Shown here: piece by piece, positions 1-12,244 of the stretch
Layout: the number at the start of each line of letters is the position of its first letter
How positions within the stretch are numbered: position 1 is the stretch's first letter
DNA from: Meloidogyne chitwoodi
Taxonomy: Eukaryota; Nematoda; Chromadorea; Rhabditida; Meloidogynidae
Reading direction: 5' to 3'
NCBI GenBank assembly: GCA_015183035.1
Contig: JACZZP010000003.1
Span: 248,001-312,000, forward strand
Length of the DNA stretch: 64,000 bases
Notes under the pieces: model-generated
The model's input: only the letters and a program-made list of their open reading frames with translations
The model's database searches: none
What the model was told of the DNA's origin: nothing
Made by a program: the position numbers and the translations under genes

Positions 1-1317
<1,317 letters not shown>

Positions 1318-1559
1318 TTTTTTGAAAATTCTAAAATAAAAGAATTAAAACAAAAATTTAAATAAAGTAACACGCTGATTCGAAAGAATTAATTTAAAAA
1401 GAATTCAAAATTAAGAAAAAAAGGAAGGAATTAAAATCAAATTAAAGCGGTGTTTAATGAAAAATTGAATCAAAAATCTATAGCATTTATTGACCAGATT
1501 TGCATTTGTTCTCAAATTGTTGAGTGAAGAGTCGATCTCAACTTTTTTTAGACATGTCG

Positions 1560-1595
1560 CGCTTTTATTGGTTAGTTTTTAAGATGACGTTGCAT
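1560..1595 (-). promoter_or_regulatory. Candidate UPR/CCAAT promoter elements of the BiP gene
   Basis: About 250-270 bp upstream of the BiP start codon there is a CCAAT box on the gene strand (1567-1571 as ATTGG on +) next to TGACGT (1585-1590), which contains the ACGT core bound by XBP-1/ATF-type bZIP factors. This combination resembles ER-stress elements of BiP promoters. The element is inferred from motif and position only; the exact ERSE spacing is not met. Confidence 0.3.
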
Positions 1596-1902
1596 AACAC
1601 CAAATTTTGTCTATGCATACGTTTCTTTTTCTTTAAAAAAATGTATAACTGTCTAACTTGTACTATTTCGTTATTCTAGATAATTCAGTTCATTTAAAAC
1701 ATTTCGAAACACCAACTTTTACAAAATTGTCAAAACACCAAAAAATAAAAATAAGACAAAATGTCCAAAACGAGAAATTTCATATATTTTTAGAAGTATT
1801 TTCTACAATTTTTTTAAAACTTTTTATAGAAAAAATAACATAAAATAAGTTAATTTTAACTTAAAAAAACAAAAATAAAATTTATTACAATTATCTCTGT
1901 TT

Positions 1903-2574
1903 TTATTCCTTCCATCTATGGGCACAACTTGCACATCGATAAAATATTGTCATAGGTTCATCTGCACTTCTAGTTTGTATTTGTTGAAAATATGCCTTAT
2001 CATGAGAGCAAACTGGGCAACGTTCTAAAAAGTATAAAATAATTTCAATTTTTTACAAAAAAAAAATTATGGGAGGCAAACGGACTCGAACCCACACCCC
2101 CTATCGTTTCACTCAAACAATTAAAATTTAATTCTAAAAAATTTAAAAAAAAAAACCATTTGTCACTTGCGCATTGTCCCACATTTCAGCACCTCCAAGA
2201 ATTTTTTCATCTTCTTTTTTCTTTGTATAAAGTTTGCTTGAAAGTTTTTCAACTATTGGAAGAACATAGGAGCAAGATTTGCAAGAAAATTGATTACAAT
2301 TATTGCCTTCTTCAAGTGTTAATAGAGTGCCACAAATTGGGCTTTAAAAAAATTTAATTTAAATTTTTTTCATAAAAAATATTATTTTGTGCTAAAAATA
2401 TTTTTATAATCATATAAAAAATGCGGGGGAGACAAGCGATTCCGAACCCATATAGTCCGAAGGATGAAATCCACCACACTAACCATTACACCACCAGGAA
2501 CAATTAAATATTGTAATTAAAAACAGCTTATAAAAATAAATTTTTTAATAAAAGACTAACCAAAAGACAAGCAT
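1903..2574 (-). CDS. rpc-11: RNA polymerase III subunit RPC11/POLR3K (TFIIS-like zinc-ribbon subunit)
   Basis: This is the small Pol III subunit needed for transcript cleavage, termination and re-initiation. Exons are 2574-2561, 2341-2157 and 2024-1903, giving 106 aa against 108 in human. The N-terminal zinc ribbon starts MLVF then CPICG (the Cys codon is split by intron 1) with a second pair in CKSC. The C-terminal TFIIS-type ribbon has CPVC and CASC around QTRSADEPMT, the acidic Asp-Glu hairpin that completes the cleavage site. The ILGGAEMWDNA linker is also typical. The start is fixed because exon 1 carries only 14 coding bases. Both introns host a tRNA-like sequence, which is curious for a Pol III subunit gene. 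It lies 283 bp downstream of the DcpS gene on the same strand, so co-transcription is possible. Confidence 0.95.
2068..2116 (-). repeat. tRNA-like sequence (B box) in RPC11 intron 2
   Basis: On the minus strand a B box GGGTTCGAGTCC (T-arm) follows a weak A-box-like TTGTTTGAGTG. A run of T follows on the minus strand, as in a Pol III terminator. The cloverleaf is incomplete, so it is a tRNA-derived repeat or tRNA pseudogene rather than a working tRNA. Confidence 0.5.
2422..2502 (-). repeat. tRNA-like sequence in RPC11 intron 1
   Basis: Minus strand: A box TGGTGTAATGGTTAGTG, then a D/anticodon-like stretch, then a diverged B box GGGTTCGGAATC. The A box matches tRNA-Asp/Glu-type genes, but the T stem and acceptor stem do not pair properly. 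Probably a tRNA-derived repeat. Confidence 0.55.
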
Positions 2575-2857
2575 TTTGAAGCTTTCTCTGTTTTTTAGAA
2601 ATTCTAAAATTAAAAAAATAACTTGATTATGTAAAATAACAAACACATAAAGTAATTTAAAGGTATTGAAAAAAATTTTAGTTAAATAAAAAAAATTTTT
2701 TTATAACAAATTTTCAATAAATATCTTTTTTTTTCAAAAATAAATAAATAACAAAAATAAATTATAACAAAAAATCAGTTTTTAAATAATTTGGGATATC
2801 TTCTTCTTAAGATTCAAAAAAAAACTTGTCAAATTTAAACAAAAAACTTTATTTCTT

Positions 2858-4412
2858 CTAAACACGTCCAGCTTCTTTATACTTTTTATAGAGCAAATCC
2901 CCCTCCTTGCGAATAAATGGCAACGTAGCCTTCGCATAATAATCAGGAAAAATCTTCAAATTTTCGATTACCTTAAAATATATTCTTTTTTAAAAACAGA
3001 TTTAAAAATAAATTAACCGTATCTAAAAGCACTGAAGTAACACCCAAACCAGGCGCTTCATATTTAATATGTACAATATGTACGTGAAGATGATAAAAAG
3101 TTGGCTATAAAAATAATAATTTTTAAATAATTTAAAAATTAAATTAAAAACCTGATAATGAAAATACATTTTTAATTGACACTTTTTCAATCCATATTTT
3201 TCATTAATCAGTTTACTACATTCGTCACGAATATTTTCCAAAAGAGGCAATTCATTTGGAGTTAAATCGCTAAAAATTAATTTTTTTTTATTTTCCAAAA
3301 ATTTTAATTAAATAGGAAAAAAATTTAAAAAAAAAAACCGAATAGAATGAAGATCACGACGATGAGCTACAGCTAATAAATAAAGTTCATCCAAATTTGT
3401 ACCATTCCATTTAAGATCTGGAGCAAGAATAAAACCTTTCTGTTTATCTGAGTTTTCAAAAATGATGCGTTCTTCTTCGCTTTTTTTGTCCAAAAAATTG
3501 TAAACCCACTAAAAAAAATTAATTTTAATTTGAAAAATAAAAATTATATATAAATAAACCTTCAAATTCTGCATTTCATTAGTTTCAGCCAAATAAAGAC
3601 AAGTAATATTCTTATAATCTTCAGGTGTTTCATAAATAAGAAATGCTTCTTGACGACGATATTTTTGAATATCAAAATCATTAGCTGGATAAATAAGAGT
3701 TGTTTTGAGCACTAAAAAATTATGAATTTAATAAATTTATTTAACTATTATTTTTTAAATTTATTTTTTTTTTAAAGAAAAAGTATTTTTTAGTTCATAG
3801 TTATTTTTAAGTTGGTAGGTCTTCTAATAAGATAAACTAGATTTTAAAAATTCCGTAAAATATTTTTAAGATTTTAAAAAATTTAAAAAATTATTTGAAG
3901 TATTAAAAACAAAATAAAAATCAAATAACATCATAAGGATTCGAACCCTCAACCTACAAGCACCCAAACCAAAGCACTACCACTACACTAAAATTACTCT
4001 TGTCAACTTCAATATAAAACTACTTAAGAAAATAAACTTAAAATCAAGTTCAGGATCCAAAGCCATCTCATAATTGCCATATTTATCATTTTTTGCCAAC
4101 AAATTTAATTTTGCAGTTTTAATCCATTTATTAATTTGATTGTCATCCTCTTCAAAAGCTTGTTTATTGCCTTAAAAAATTAAATTAAAAAAATCAATAA
4201 ATTTATTTTTATCTTACAAAGCAATACAGCCTTTTCTTTTTCCTTTTCCAACAAGACAAATAAAGACTGAAAATTTTATTTCTTTAAAATATTTTTTCGA
4301 TTTTTTAAAACTTACAAAATTAAAAATAAAATTTTTAAATTTTTTTAACCTTTCGAGTTGGATCACCTCCTAGCACTTCTTTGTAAACAAAATCGGTCAA
4401 ATCAGTCAACAT
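2858..4412 (-). CDS. dcs-1: Scavenger mRNA-decapping enzyme DcpS (HIT family)
   Basis: It hydrolyses the m7GpppN cap dinucleotide left after 3'-5' mRNA decay. About eight exons give a protein of roughly 300 aa, close to the family. The N-terminal swapped-dimer domain begins [18 protein letters not shown]. The middle segment [19 protein letters not shown] and [19 protein letters not shown] precedes [20 protein letters not shown]. The C-terminal HIT domain has [18 protein letters not shown], then [17 protein letters not shown] with the His-x-His-x-His catalytic motif, and ends at ...KYKEAGRV. The cap-contacting LKWN motif is present. The start lies in exon 1 (stop upstream in frame). The intron near 3925-4000 contains a tRNA-like sequence. 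It lies upstream of RPC11 on the same strand. Confidence 0.93.
3928..3997 (-). repeat. tRNA-like sequence in DcpS intron
   Basis: Minus strand: A box TAGTGTAGTGGTAGTGC and B box GGGTTCGAATCC separated by about 30 bases. It is closely similar to the copy at 8465-8533. The anticodon arm is not canonical, so it is treated as a tRNA-derived repeat. Confidence 0.6.
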
Positions 4413-5115
4413 TTTTAATACTTTTAGAGAAGAAAATATGTAAAATAAATGTTTAAAACTCTGAAAAATAAAGAAATTGGTTTTTTTTAATTTAAAAAGT
4501 TAAAATGTTTTTATTTTCTCTCTAACTGTCTGCCACACTCTATCATCTGTTTACCGGTATAGGACAGTTCAAATTTCGGTCGCTTCAAAGTTTTACCGGA
4601 AAATTTCTTGAAATTCAAGTTTTCTATTTTTTTATCTCTTTTTTTTATCAATGATAAATATATTTTTTTTTTTATCATTTTTCAGTAATATTATTTTCTT
4701 CAAAATTCAATGAAAACTTTAATTATTCCTTTCAAATTATTTTCTCCAAAAGGAACATTTTACACAATTTATTACAATTGTTATCGACAAATATCGACAG
4801 AAAAAGGTCTTTTTCAAGGACGGACATTCTTTGCTGCACAGGTTATTATTTATGTTGCTTCATATATAAACAAATAGTGAAAATTATTTTCATTTTCACT
4901 CACCCCATTTTTGGTCTTAAAGTGAGAGTAGATGTAAGGGAGAAAAACAAACAAACATTATAAATTAATATTAAAGTTTATTAAAAACATGTTTTTTTGA
5001 AATTCTGATTTTCAAGTTTATAAAAACATAAACATTTTAATTTATCTAGAAACCTGTTGATAAAACTACAAAACATTTATTATCTTTCACTTCCCAAAAA
5101 GAATTAAAAACAAAA
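4413..5115. other. Divergent intergenic region between DcpS and PCBD genes
   Basis: This 703 bp spacer must hold both promoters. It is T-rich with long homopolymer runs. I see no ORF with coding character and no convincing known motif. Confidence 0.6.
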
Positions 5116-5482
5116 ATGAGTTGTGGCAGTCCTAAATTAACTCCAGAACAACGTTCAAAAATTTTAGAACCTTTAATTAAAGAAAAAGGCTGGAAAATAA
5201 CTGAAGGAAGAGATGCAATAGAAAAAGAATTTAAATTTGGAGATTTTAATGAAGCTTTTGGTTTTATGACTAGAATTGCTTTAAAAGCTGACAAAATGGA
5301 TCATCATCCAGAATGGTTTAATGTTTATAATAAGGTTTGGAAATTTTAATTAAAAAAAAAAATTTTGTTAAAATTATTTTAAGGTTTCAATTACCTTGAG
5401 TAGCCATGATGTACAAGGAATATCTGAAAGAGATGTAAAATTAGCTACATTTATTGAAAAAGTAGCAGTAGCATATAACTAG
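5116..5482 (+). CDS. pcbd-1: Pterin-4a-carbinolamine dehydratase (PCBD)
   Basis: It dehydrates 4a-hydroxytetrahydrobiopterin, recycling the cofactor of aromatic amino acid hydroxylases. Exons are 5116-5334 and 5384-5482 with a 49 bp intron, giving 105 aa against 104 in human PCBD1. Features in order: [13 protein letters not shown] helix, GWKI, the [18 protein letters not shown] region, and the active-site [14 protein letters not shown] motif holding the conserved His pair. After the intron come [18 protein letters not shown], with the third His in SSHD, and the closing helix LATFIEKVA. The start is the only Met before the conserved LTPEQR. It is convergent with VPS52, with only about 160 bp between the stops. 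Confidence 0.96.
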
Positions 5483-5641
5483 AAAATTTTATATAGTGTT
5501 CAATACAACAACATATTTATTATTTTTTAATAAAAATATTTAAAATTAAACATTTATATTTTAAAAAGATTGGAATATTTTTTCACAAAATATATCACAT
5601 AGAAATTAATTAAATTATGCTGCTTTTTAAATATTATTAAA

Positions 5642-8600
5642 TCAAAATATTGGTTTATATTTTTTAATTGTTTCTGCTATATGTTGATATGGAACCAAAT
5701 CCCCACTAATTTGACACTGTCGAAAAACTTTATGAGACGTTACTTTGTCTAAACGCTGGTAATAGTTGATAAATTGCGTAAAGGCCAACTGAAACATTTT
5801 TTATGTTTATTTTAAAAAATAAGCATGTTTTTAAAAACAAGTTTATATATAAACTTTTATGTTTGTTTTAAATTCTGATTTTCAATGTTTGTTTAATATT
5901 CTGATTTTAATGTTTAATTAAAATTCTGATTTTAATGTTTGTTTAATATTTGATTTTAATGTTTGTTTTAAATTATGATTTTAATGTTTAATTAACCTGT
6001 AAAATATTAGCAGCATTTTTCAAGTTTGTAAATGAATGAAGAATTTCATTGTTTATAGCCTCAACAGAACGCCTCCATTCTGCACTAAATGTTCTTACAA
6101 TTGGTACAACTTTTGCTGCAAAAAAAATTTTTTAATTTAATTTTTAAAATTAAATTAAAAAAAACCTTCATATCTAGCAAGTAATTGAGAATGATTTTGT
6201 TCAATTAAAGGTTCACATTCATTTACAAAATTAATTAAAGAAGAAAAATATGGTGCTAATACTTCTTCTACATATGAAGCAATTTTTAATTGCTGTAATT
6301 CCCAAAAGCTTGTACGTTCTTTTGATTCTAGAACAACTTTTTCCTGAAAAAAAAAAATATTTTTTTTATCAAATATAATTTCTCCTTACATTCAAAACAG
6401 TCAGAATAACATCATAATTGTTAATTTGAAAAACTAATCTGTCCTTTTTTGTTTTTAATTGTGTAGCCAAACGATTAAGTAAACCTTCAATTTCAGCTTG
6501 TTGTCGTGACAAAATAGACTTTAAAAATTAAATTAAAAAAATAAATTTAAAAAAAAATCTCTCTTACTATTAATTGAGGATTAATTTTTTTATAAGCCAA
6601 ATCGCTACAAATTGATAAAGAACTAGTCAATTCTGCATATCTTCTAATTACCTAATTTAAAATAAATATTTAAAAATAAAAATTAAAAAAAGAAACTAAC
6701 ATAATGAGGTCTTGTATCAACAGTCATTTTTCTGACATCTAATTGTCTAATACTTTCATTATGTGACTTCATTATAACTTCAAATCTATCCCAAAGCATT
6801 TTTTCTGTGTTATCCCAGTATGTTTCAATAGCCAAAACACCGCGTTGAAGCATTAATTGACGATATTTTGTACAAAAACAAATACATATAAATAAAGAAA
6901 TTGCATCATAATTTATGTTTATACGTTCTTCTAATGATTTCTAAAGTTTTAAAATTAAATTAAAAAAAAAATTTTTTTTTAATAAAAAAAATACAAGTAA
7001 AAGTCCAACAGAACGACCCATAACATGTGTAAACAAATCCACAGCTGACTGTTCTGTTACAAGAAAAAAATCACATAAAAAGAGGTATTCTCTACTACAA
7101 TGATCCACTATCGCATATTGAACACTTCGAAAAAGTGATTCGAATTGAAACTTTAAAAAAAATTAAAAATTTTATATTAAAAATAAAAAGATTGTTACAG
7201 TTTCATTATTTTCCTGTGCAACATTTGGAACAATTAAAGGAGCCAAAATATCATCCAACAAAGCATTTTGTCTGTTTCCCAAAGAAAACACAGTTGCCTG
7301 ACTTTTATGTTGTTGATGATGTGTTTTATTTGAAGATGTAAAAATGTTTGGTAAATTTGAAAGTGTTGAGGGTTGCTTAAAACATGTGTTTTCTGAACCA
7401 AGTAAATCTGATTTTGTTGCTTTATCTGCCAACTTAAAAAAATATGTTTATTTTCAAGTTTATTTAATATTCTGATTTGAAGTTTATTTAACATTCTGAT
7501 TTTAATGTTTGTTTTAAATTCTGATTTAATGTTTATTAATATTCTGATTTTAATGTTTGTTTGAAATTCTGATTTAATGTTTATTTAATATTCTGATTTT
7601 AATGTTTGCTTAAAATTCTGATTTCACTTACAAGTAATTTAAAAAGTCTAGTAACATAAGCCTTAAAATAAGTAAAAAACATTTTGCTAGTAGTATCCAC
7701 ATATTCGTCCTTAACCTCATAAGCAACTTGTCGATCATTTCCAAGAAGAAATTCATAGAAAAATCAAAAATTGGAAAATAAAATTTAATAATTAAAAAAT
7801 AGAAAACCTATTTTTAAGCAAAGCATTTTGAACAATTTGATAATTGGTCAACGGTTTACGAAACAAAGAAATCCTCAAAAGAAGCCATTCTCTAATTTTT
7901 TCAAGCGCCTAATAAATTTAAAAAAAATTTAAATAAATTTTTTAAATTAAAAAAACCTTATATTTCAAATTCTCAACAACTTCGCGTACATCCCCAACAG
8001 ATTTTGCATCTTTAAATTGTTGAGTTTTGATAAATTGTAATTTGTGTTGAAGCTCATGAAGCTGTTCTAAAAATTCTGTACTATTTACATCCTTTTCTGT
8101 AATTGCTCTAAAAAAATTAAATTTTATCATAAATTAAAAAAAAAAACAAACAAACTTTATCATTGAGTGAGGAACAACCATATCATCAACAAACTATTTT
8201 TAAAAAAATTAAAATAAATTTAATTTTTTCAAAAAAACCTGGCTAAGCTCTGCACGCACTCTTTGGTGATTATTCAATTGTTGATTAATTTCAATTGATT
8301 GTTCTTTCAAGTGCTTCATATCACCACTAATTTTGCCAAGATCATCAAGAAAGTTTACTAACATATTTTCCATGCCCTAAAATACTTTTAAGGATAATTA
8401 AAAAAATTTTTTTTGGTTAAAAATGTTCTTAAAATAAATTTTCAATAAGATGAAAATTAATTTCCATTAGTGGGATTCGAACCTTTAACTATACCCACAG
8501 ATAAGCAAGCATACTACCACTACACCAAAAGTTAGCACTGCAGAAGTTAATTGCTATTACTTGATATTCATTATCTAATATTATTCCCATTAAACAAATC

Positions 8601-8975
8601 CTTCCAAATCAATTTTTGGTGAAAAAAAATTCAGTAAACTTGGCAAAGAATATAAATTCTATCAAGCATAAAATAGCCTCTAAACTCAACTACTCAAAAC
8701 CCAAAAAAATAAAAAAAAACCTCCAAAATCCCGTCACATTGTTCAATTTCATTAGCCAAATCAGCAATTTTATCTCCATTATCAATACAATCCTGTACTG
8801 TTAATTGACTAATTTGTTGTAATTCTTGTTCAATATTTGCCAAACAATCACGCAAATCTTGTTGATTTTCTATTCCATTAATTAATAAATCGTCATCAAT
8901 TATTTGATCAGTACTTTTGTTTTTTAAGTCATCATTTATTGATTCTAATTTATTATTATTGTTGTTTTCTTCCAT
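5642..8975 (-). CDS. vps-52: VPS52, GARP/EARP tethering complex subunit
   Basis: This is a subunit of the GARP complex, which tethers endosome-derived vesicles at the trans-Golgi. It is a many-exon gene (about 12-14 exons) of roughly 630 aa. The N-terminal exon (8975 to about 8720) gives an Asn/Asp-rich tail, then LRDCLANIEQELQQISQLTV and IADLANEIEQCDGILE, matching the Vps52 coiled coil. Next come LGKISGDMKHLKEQS, VRAELSQFVDDMVVPHSMI and FLEQLHELQHKL. Downstream blocks follow human order: VAYEVKDEYVDTTSKMFFTY, LLDDILAPLIVPNVAQ, YAIVDHCSREYLFLCDFF, VMGRSVGLLL, YWDNTEKMLWDRFEVIM, VDTRPHYVIRRYAELTSSL, VFQINNYDVILTVL, and the end IAETIKKYKPIF. Introns carry ATTCTGATT-type minisatellites (5870-5990, 7440-7628) and a tRNA-like element (8465-8533). 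Confidence 0.92.
5868..5995. repeat. Minisatellite of ATTCTGATTTTAATGTTTGTTT-type units in VPS52 intron
   Basis: About five imperfect copies of a roughly 25-27 bp unit built from the words ATTCTGATTTT and AATGTTTGTTTA. The same words recur at 7440-7628 and elsewhere in the window. Confidence 0.7.
7440..7628. repeat. Minisatellite of ATTCTGATTT / AATGTTTGTTT units in VPS52 intron
   Basis: Six to seven imperfect tandem copies of the unit also seen at 5868-5995, lying wholly inside an intron of the same gene. Confidence 0.75.
8465..8533 (-). repeat. tRNA-like sequence in VPS52 intron 1
   Basis: Minus strand: A box TTGGTGTAGTGGTAGTATGC and B box GGTTCGAATCCC. The ends TTGGTG and CACTAA can pair as a 6 bp acceptor-like stem, but the anticodon arm is poor. 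Sister of the copy at 3928-3997. Confidence 0.6.
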
Positions 8976-9360
8976 TTTTAAATTTTCTAAAAATTAATAA
9001 AATTCTAGGATCATTTAAGTCATTAAAATATAAATAAATATAATAAAAGTGTTAAATTAAAAGAATTAAATTTTTCTCTAAATTCTCGTTTATTTAAATA
9101 TTATGTAAGAATTAATTAATAAATACAAAATAAATAAAAATTACAACAAAAAAAGTGTTAAGGCTTAAAAGAAATATATACGAAAAAAATATAAAAGATT
9201 TGTTTGAAAGAAAAAAATATTAGTAAAGTTCAAATGGGTAAAAAGACAAAATGTCCAATTTCCTTAAATTTGAAAAAATAGGAGTTATTCACGAGATTAA
9301 AAATTAATGGAAATTCTTCCCTTTAGAAATATTAAAAAAATAATAATTCAATCTTTTCAA
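8976..9360. other. Spacer between DNase II stop and VPS52 start
   Basis: A 385 bp AT-rich spacer between two genes on the same strand; it should contain the VPS52 promoter or trans-splice site. No further feature seen. Confidence 0.5.
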
Positions 9361-11371
9361 TTACACATTCTTCTTTTTAGGTAAACATTCAGTTTCATTA
9401 ATACAACACTCAATATCCCCAATTGCTGAACGATAAATATTAGCAATATTTAAATTTTGCATACAAACAGTTCCACCCCCTCTTTTTGATTGTGATTTTT
9501 GTCTATTAATATCACCAATACAAATCCAATTATTATTATTTTTATTAATTCCTTCATTACTACTAGTAGTAGTAACAGCCCATTTTGAATGATCTTTACT
9601 ATTTTCAAATTTTATATTATTAAATGGTTTAGTAAAATGAATTGATTGAATATTGTGAATCTGAAAAATAAAAAGAAAATTTAAAAAATTAAAAAAAATT
9701 TTTTTACATTAAAATATCCTTTTTTAGCTTTAGAAGAATTAATTGCTAAATTTTTATTTGTGGTGTAGTGGGTTAGTCCCCCAAGGTAAACCTCCATAAG
9801 TGAAGGTTCGAACCCCAGTGGGGGTAAAACATTTTAATTTATCAAAAAAATTTTCTTTTTTACTTTAAACTATTTTTTGACATTAAAAAATTTTTTTCAA
9901 CTTATTTTTAAATTAAAAATAAAGTAAAAAATTAAAAAAGGCAAAAAAACCTTGAAATTAGTCTCACAATCAGAAGGAAGATCTCCACTTCCAACCATCC
10001 ATGTTTCCGTGTAAAGAGAAGCTTTTAGTTCTGGAGCAACCAAATTATTATATAAATCTTAAAAAATTTACTTTTTAATTTTTAATAAATATTTTAAAAA
10101 AAATTTCAAAACCTTTAGCAAATCTTTTATTTTTTGAAAAACTTTTAATTTTTGTTCCATCTTTCAAGTTTAAAGAAATAACAGAAAATTGAGGCTCTCC
10201 TTTTGGATAAGGCTTTTTCTTTAATGAATTAGCTAGGTCTTGATATTTCTCAAATTGTTGAGGTAATTGAATGTCATAAAAGTTTGGTTGTGCGACATAA
10301 AGTTGATGGCCTAAAAATTAAGAATTTTTAGACATTTTTACAAAAATTTTAAATTTAACCAATTTGTTTCAGTGCATCACTCAAAAAGCTCAAACAAAAG
10401 AATGACTGCCCGTTCCTTTTTCCTGATTCTGGATATAAATATTTATCTTCAATAGATACGGGAAACTTTGGGACAGAATGAACAAGCCAAAAGCCACCAT
10501 TTTTAATGCTAGAAACAACAACACCCTAAATAAAAAAAAAAGTAAATTTTTTTAATGTTTAAAAATTTTTTTTTAATTTTTAAAAATCAATTTTTCTTAA
10601 ATAAAATATATTTTACACTAGTAGGAATCGAACCATAGACGTACAATTTTGCAAAACTAAGCGTTTCACCATTACACCAAGTGTCAATTTACAATTTAAT
10701 ATTAATTTTTTGTATTTAATTTAAGAGTAATTTTTAAGAAAATTCTAAAAATTGTTTTTAAATTTTCTAATTGTAAGGACATTTACAATACAAAATTATG
10801 TCCCCAAAAAAAAAATTCGAAAAAAAAAAACCACAAAAATAAATTTAAATATATCAAAAAAACCTTCATATGTGCTCGTCCAGAATCTGTTTTTCCATCG
10901 TTTGGGTTTTCATCATTATATAAAGCTACCAAATCTGTCTTTTAAAAAAATTTAAATTAATTAATTTATTTTAATTAATATTTATTTAAATTTAATTAAT
11001 TAAACCTTAGACTTTTTAGCTTCAAATATTTGAATTATTGTTTGTCCAATAGCAGAGTTTACATCTTCAATTGTATCTTTCGACATTATCCAACTTTTTC
11101 CTCCATTTTTAGAGTCAGCATAAAGAAAAGATGTTCCATTAGAAGAAAAAGAAGATTTTGGTAATTTATAGGCCACAAACCTAAAAAAAAATTTTATAAA
11201 TTAAGAAAAATTAAAAAAAAACCAATCAACATCAGCTCCAAAGGGTGATTTACATGAATAAGTAGAAGCTTCTTCAGTAAAAATTGATAAAATTGAAAGA
11301 ATAAAAATTGTTGTTGTTGTAAAAAAAGTGAATAATAAACAAAATAAAAAACTTTTGTTGTTTGAGTTCAT
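9361..11371 (-). CDS. nuc-1: Deoxyribonuclease II (acid DNase, NUC-1/CRN-6 family)
   Basis: An acid endonuclease that degrades DNA of engulfed corpses or ingested food, in lysosomes or secreted. About seven exons. The N-terminus has a long hydrophobic signal (LFCLLFTFFTTTTIFILSIL), then YSCKSPFGADVDWFVAYKLP, the DNase II N-terminal signature. Next are TDLVALYNDENPNDGKTDSG, GVVVSSIKNGGFWLVHSVPK with the first catalytic His in the HxK-like LVHSVPKFP, then ETWMVGSGDLPSDCE, and DHSKWAV containing the second catalytic His-x-Lys. It closes with WICIGDINRQKSQSKRGGG and a Cys-containing tail. The ORF runs upstream of the chosen Met, but the signal peptide supports Met at 11371. nuc-1, crn-6 and crn-7 cannot be separated here. 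Two introns carry tRNA-like sequences in opposite orientations. Confidence 0.93.
9760..9828 (+). repeat. tRNA-like sequence, antisense in DNase II intron
   Basis: Plus strand: A box TGGTGTAGTGGGTTAGT and B box GGTTCGAACCCC. No acceptor stem is evident. It is opposite in direction to the host gene, unlike the second copy in this gene. Confidence 0.6.
10615..10685 (-). repeat. tRNA-like sequence in DNase II intron
   Basis: Minus strand: ACACTTGGTGTAATGGTGAA (acceptor plus A box) and GGTTCGATTCC (B box), ending CTAGTGT. The 5' ACACTTG and 3' CTAGTGT pair at six of seven positions, so this copy is the most tRNA-like by its acceptor stem. The T stem is imperfect. Confidence 0.55.
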
Positions 11372-12244
11372 AAACAAGTTGAGTCTGAAAATTAGGTCAC
11401 TAGAGTCTGAGACTTGAAAAATAGCCAAAAATATAAAAAATAACCAAAAAATATTTAAACACAAAAATACTCAAAAAATGACAAAATTTTATTCCTCAAA
11501 AAAAAATTAAATATATAAACATTTTTATAATATATTCTATTCTAAGTATACAGCTGCGGATAGATGGGGGAAAGAAGAAGAAAAGAGAGAAACACACACA
11601 CAGCGCTTATAAAAAATAAAATCTTTTTTTTTTTAATGTGGGTGTGTTTCGTCTGGGTATTTTTTTTTATAATTAAAAAAATATTATTATTTTTTTTTAA
11701 AATAATATTTTTTTAATTATAAAATATATATTTTATTTATTAATTTGGCAGCAATTAATATAAGTTTTGTACCTCTATAATTACGGATATTTAAAAGAAA
11801 AAAAAATCGAAGAGAATAATTACAAAAATAGAGACCATCCTAAAAACACTCTTGAAAAACAAAACAAAAAATTATCAACGTAAAAAATAGAGGTTCGAAT
11901 GCCGATAAATATTAATATATGTGTGTATAGCCAAAACAATGAATTTTTCATCAAAAAAAATTTTTTTTCAAAACACCAAAAATAGCACTTATAAAATTTT
12001 TTCAAAATTTTTTTTTGAACAAAAATAAATTAAAAAAAAAAATTTTTTTTAATTTATTTTTAATGAAAAATTTCATCTAAGGTTTTTCATAAATGCAACA
12101 AAATTATACAAACAAATTAAATAAAAGAGAAAAAGATTTGAGTATTATTTTTTGAATCTTTAATATTTTTTTTTTCACATAAATTAATAAAAAACAAAAA
12201 AAATCCTACCTTTATAAATAAAATAATATGTTATTTTTTTTAAT
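11372..12244. other. Spacer upstream of DNase II with AT hairpins
   Basis: An 873 bp spacer. It contains a short CA run near 11590, a perfect 20 bp inverted repeat at 11669-11720, another A/T palindrome at about 12018-12062 and a B-box-like GGTTCGAATGCC at 11892. No coding sequence recognised. Confidence 0.6.
11669..11720. repeat. Perfect AT inverted repeat (hairpin)
   Basis: Arms 11669-11688 and 11701-11720 are exact 20 bp reverse complements, separated by a 12 base T-rich loop. Pure A/T palindromes of this length are cruciform-prone. Confidence 0.9.

Noticed and set aside
9760..9828. A working tRNA gene
   Set aside because: A and B boxes are good, but the ends do not form a 7 bp acceptor stem and there is no clear anticodon arm.
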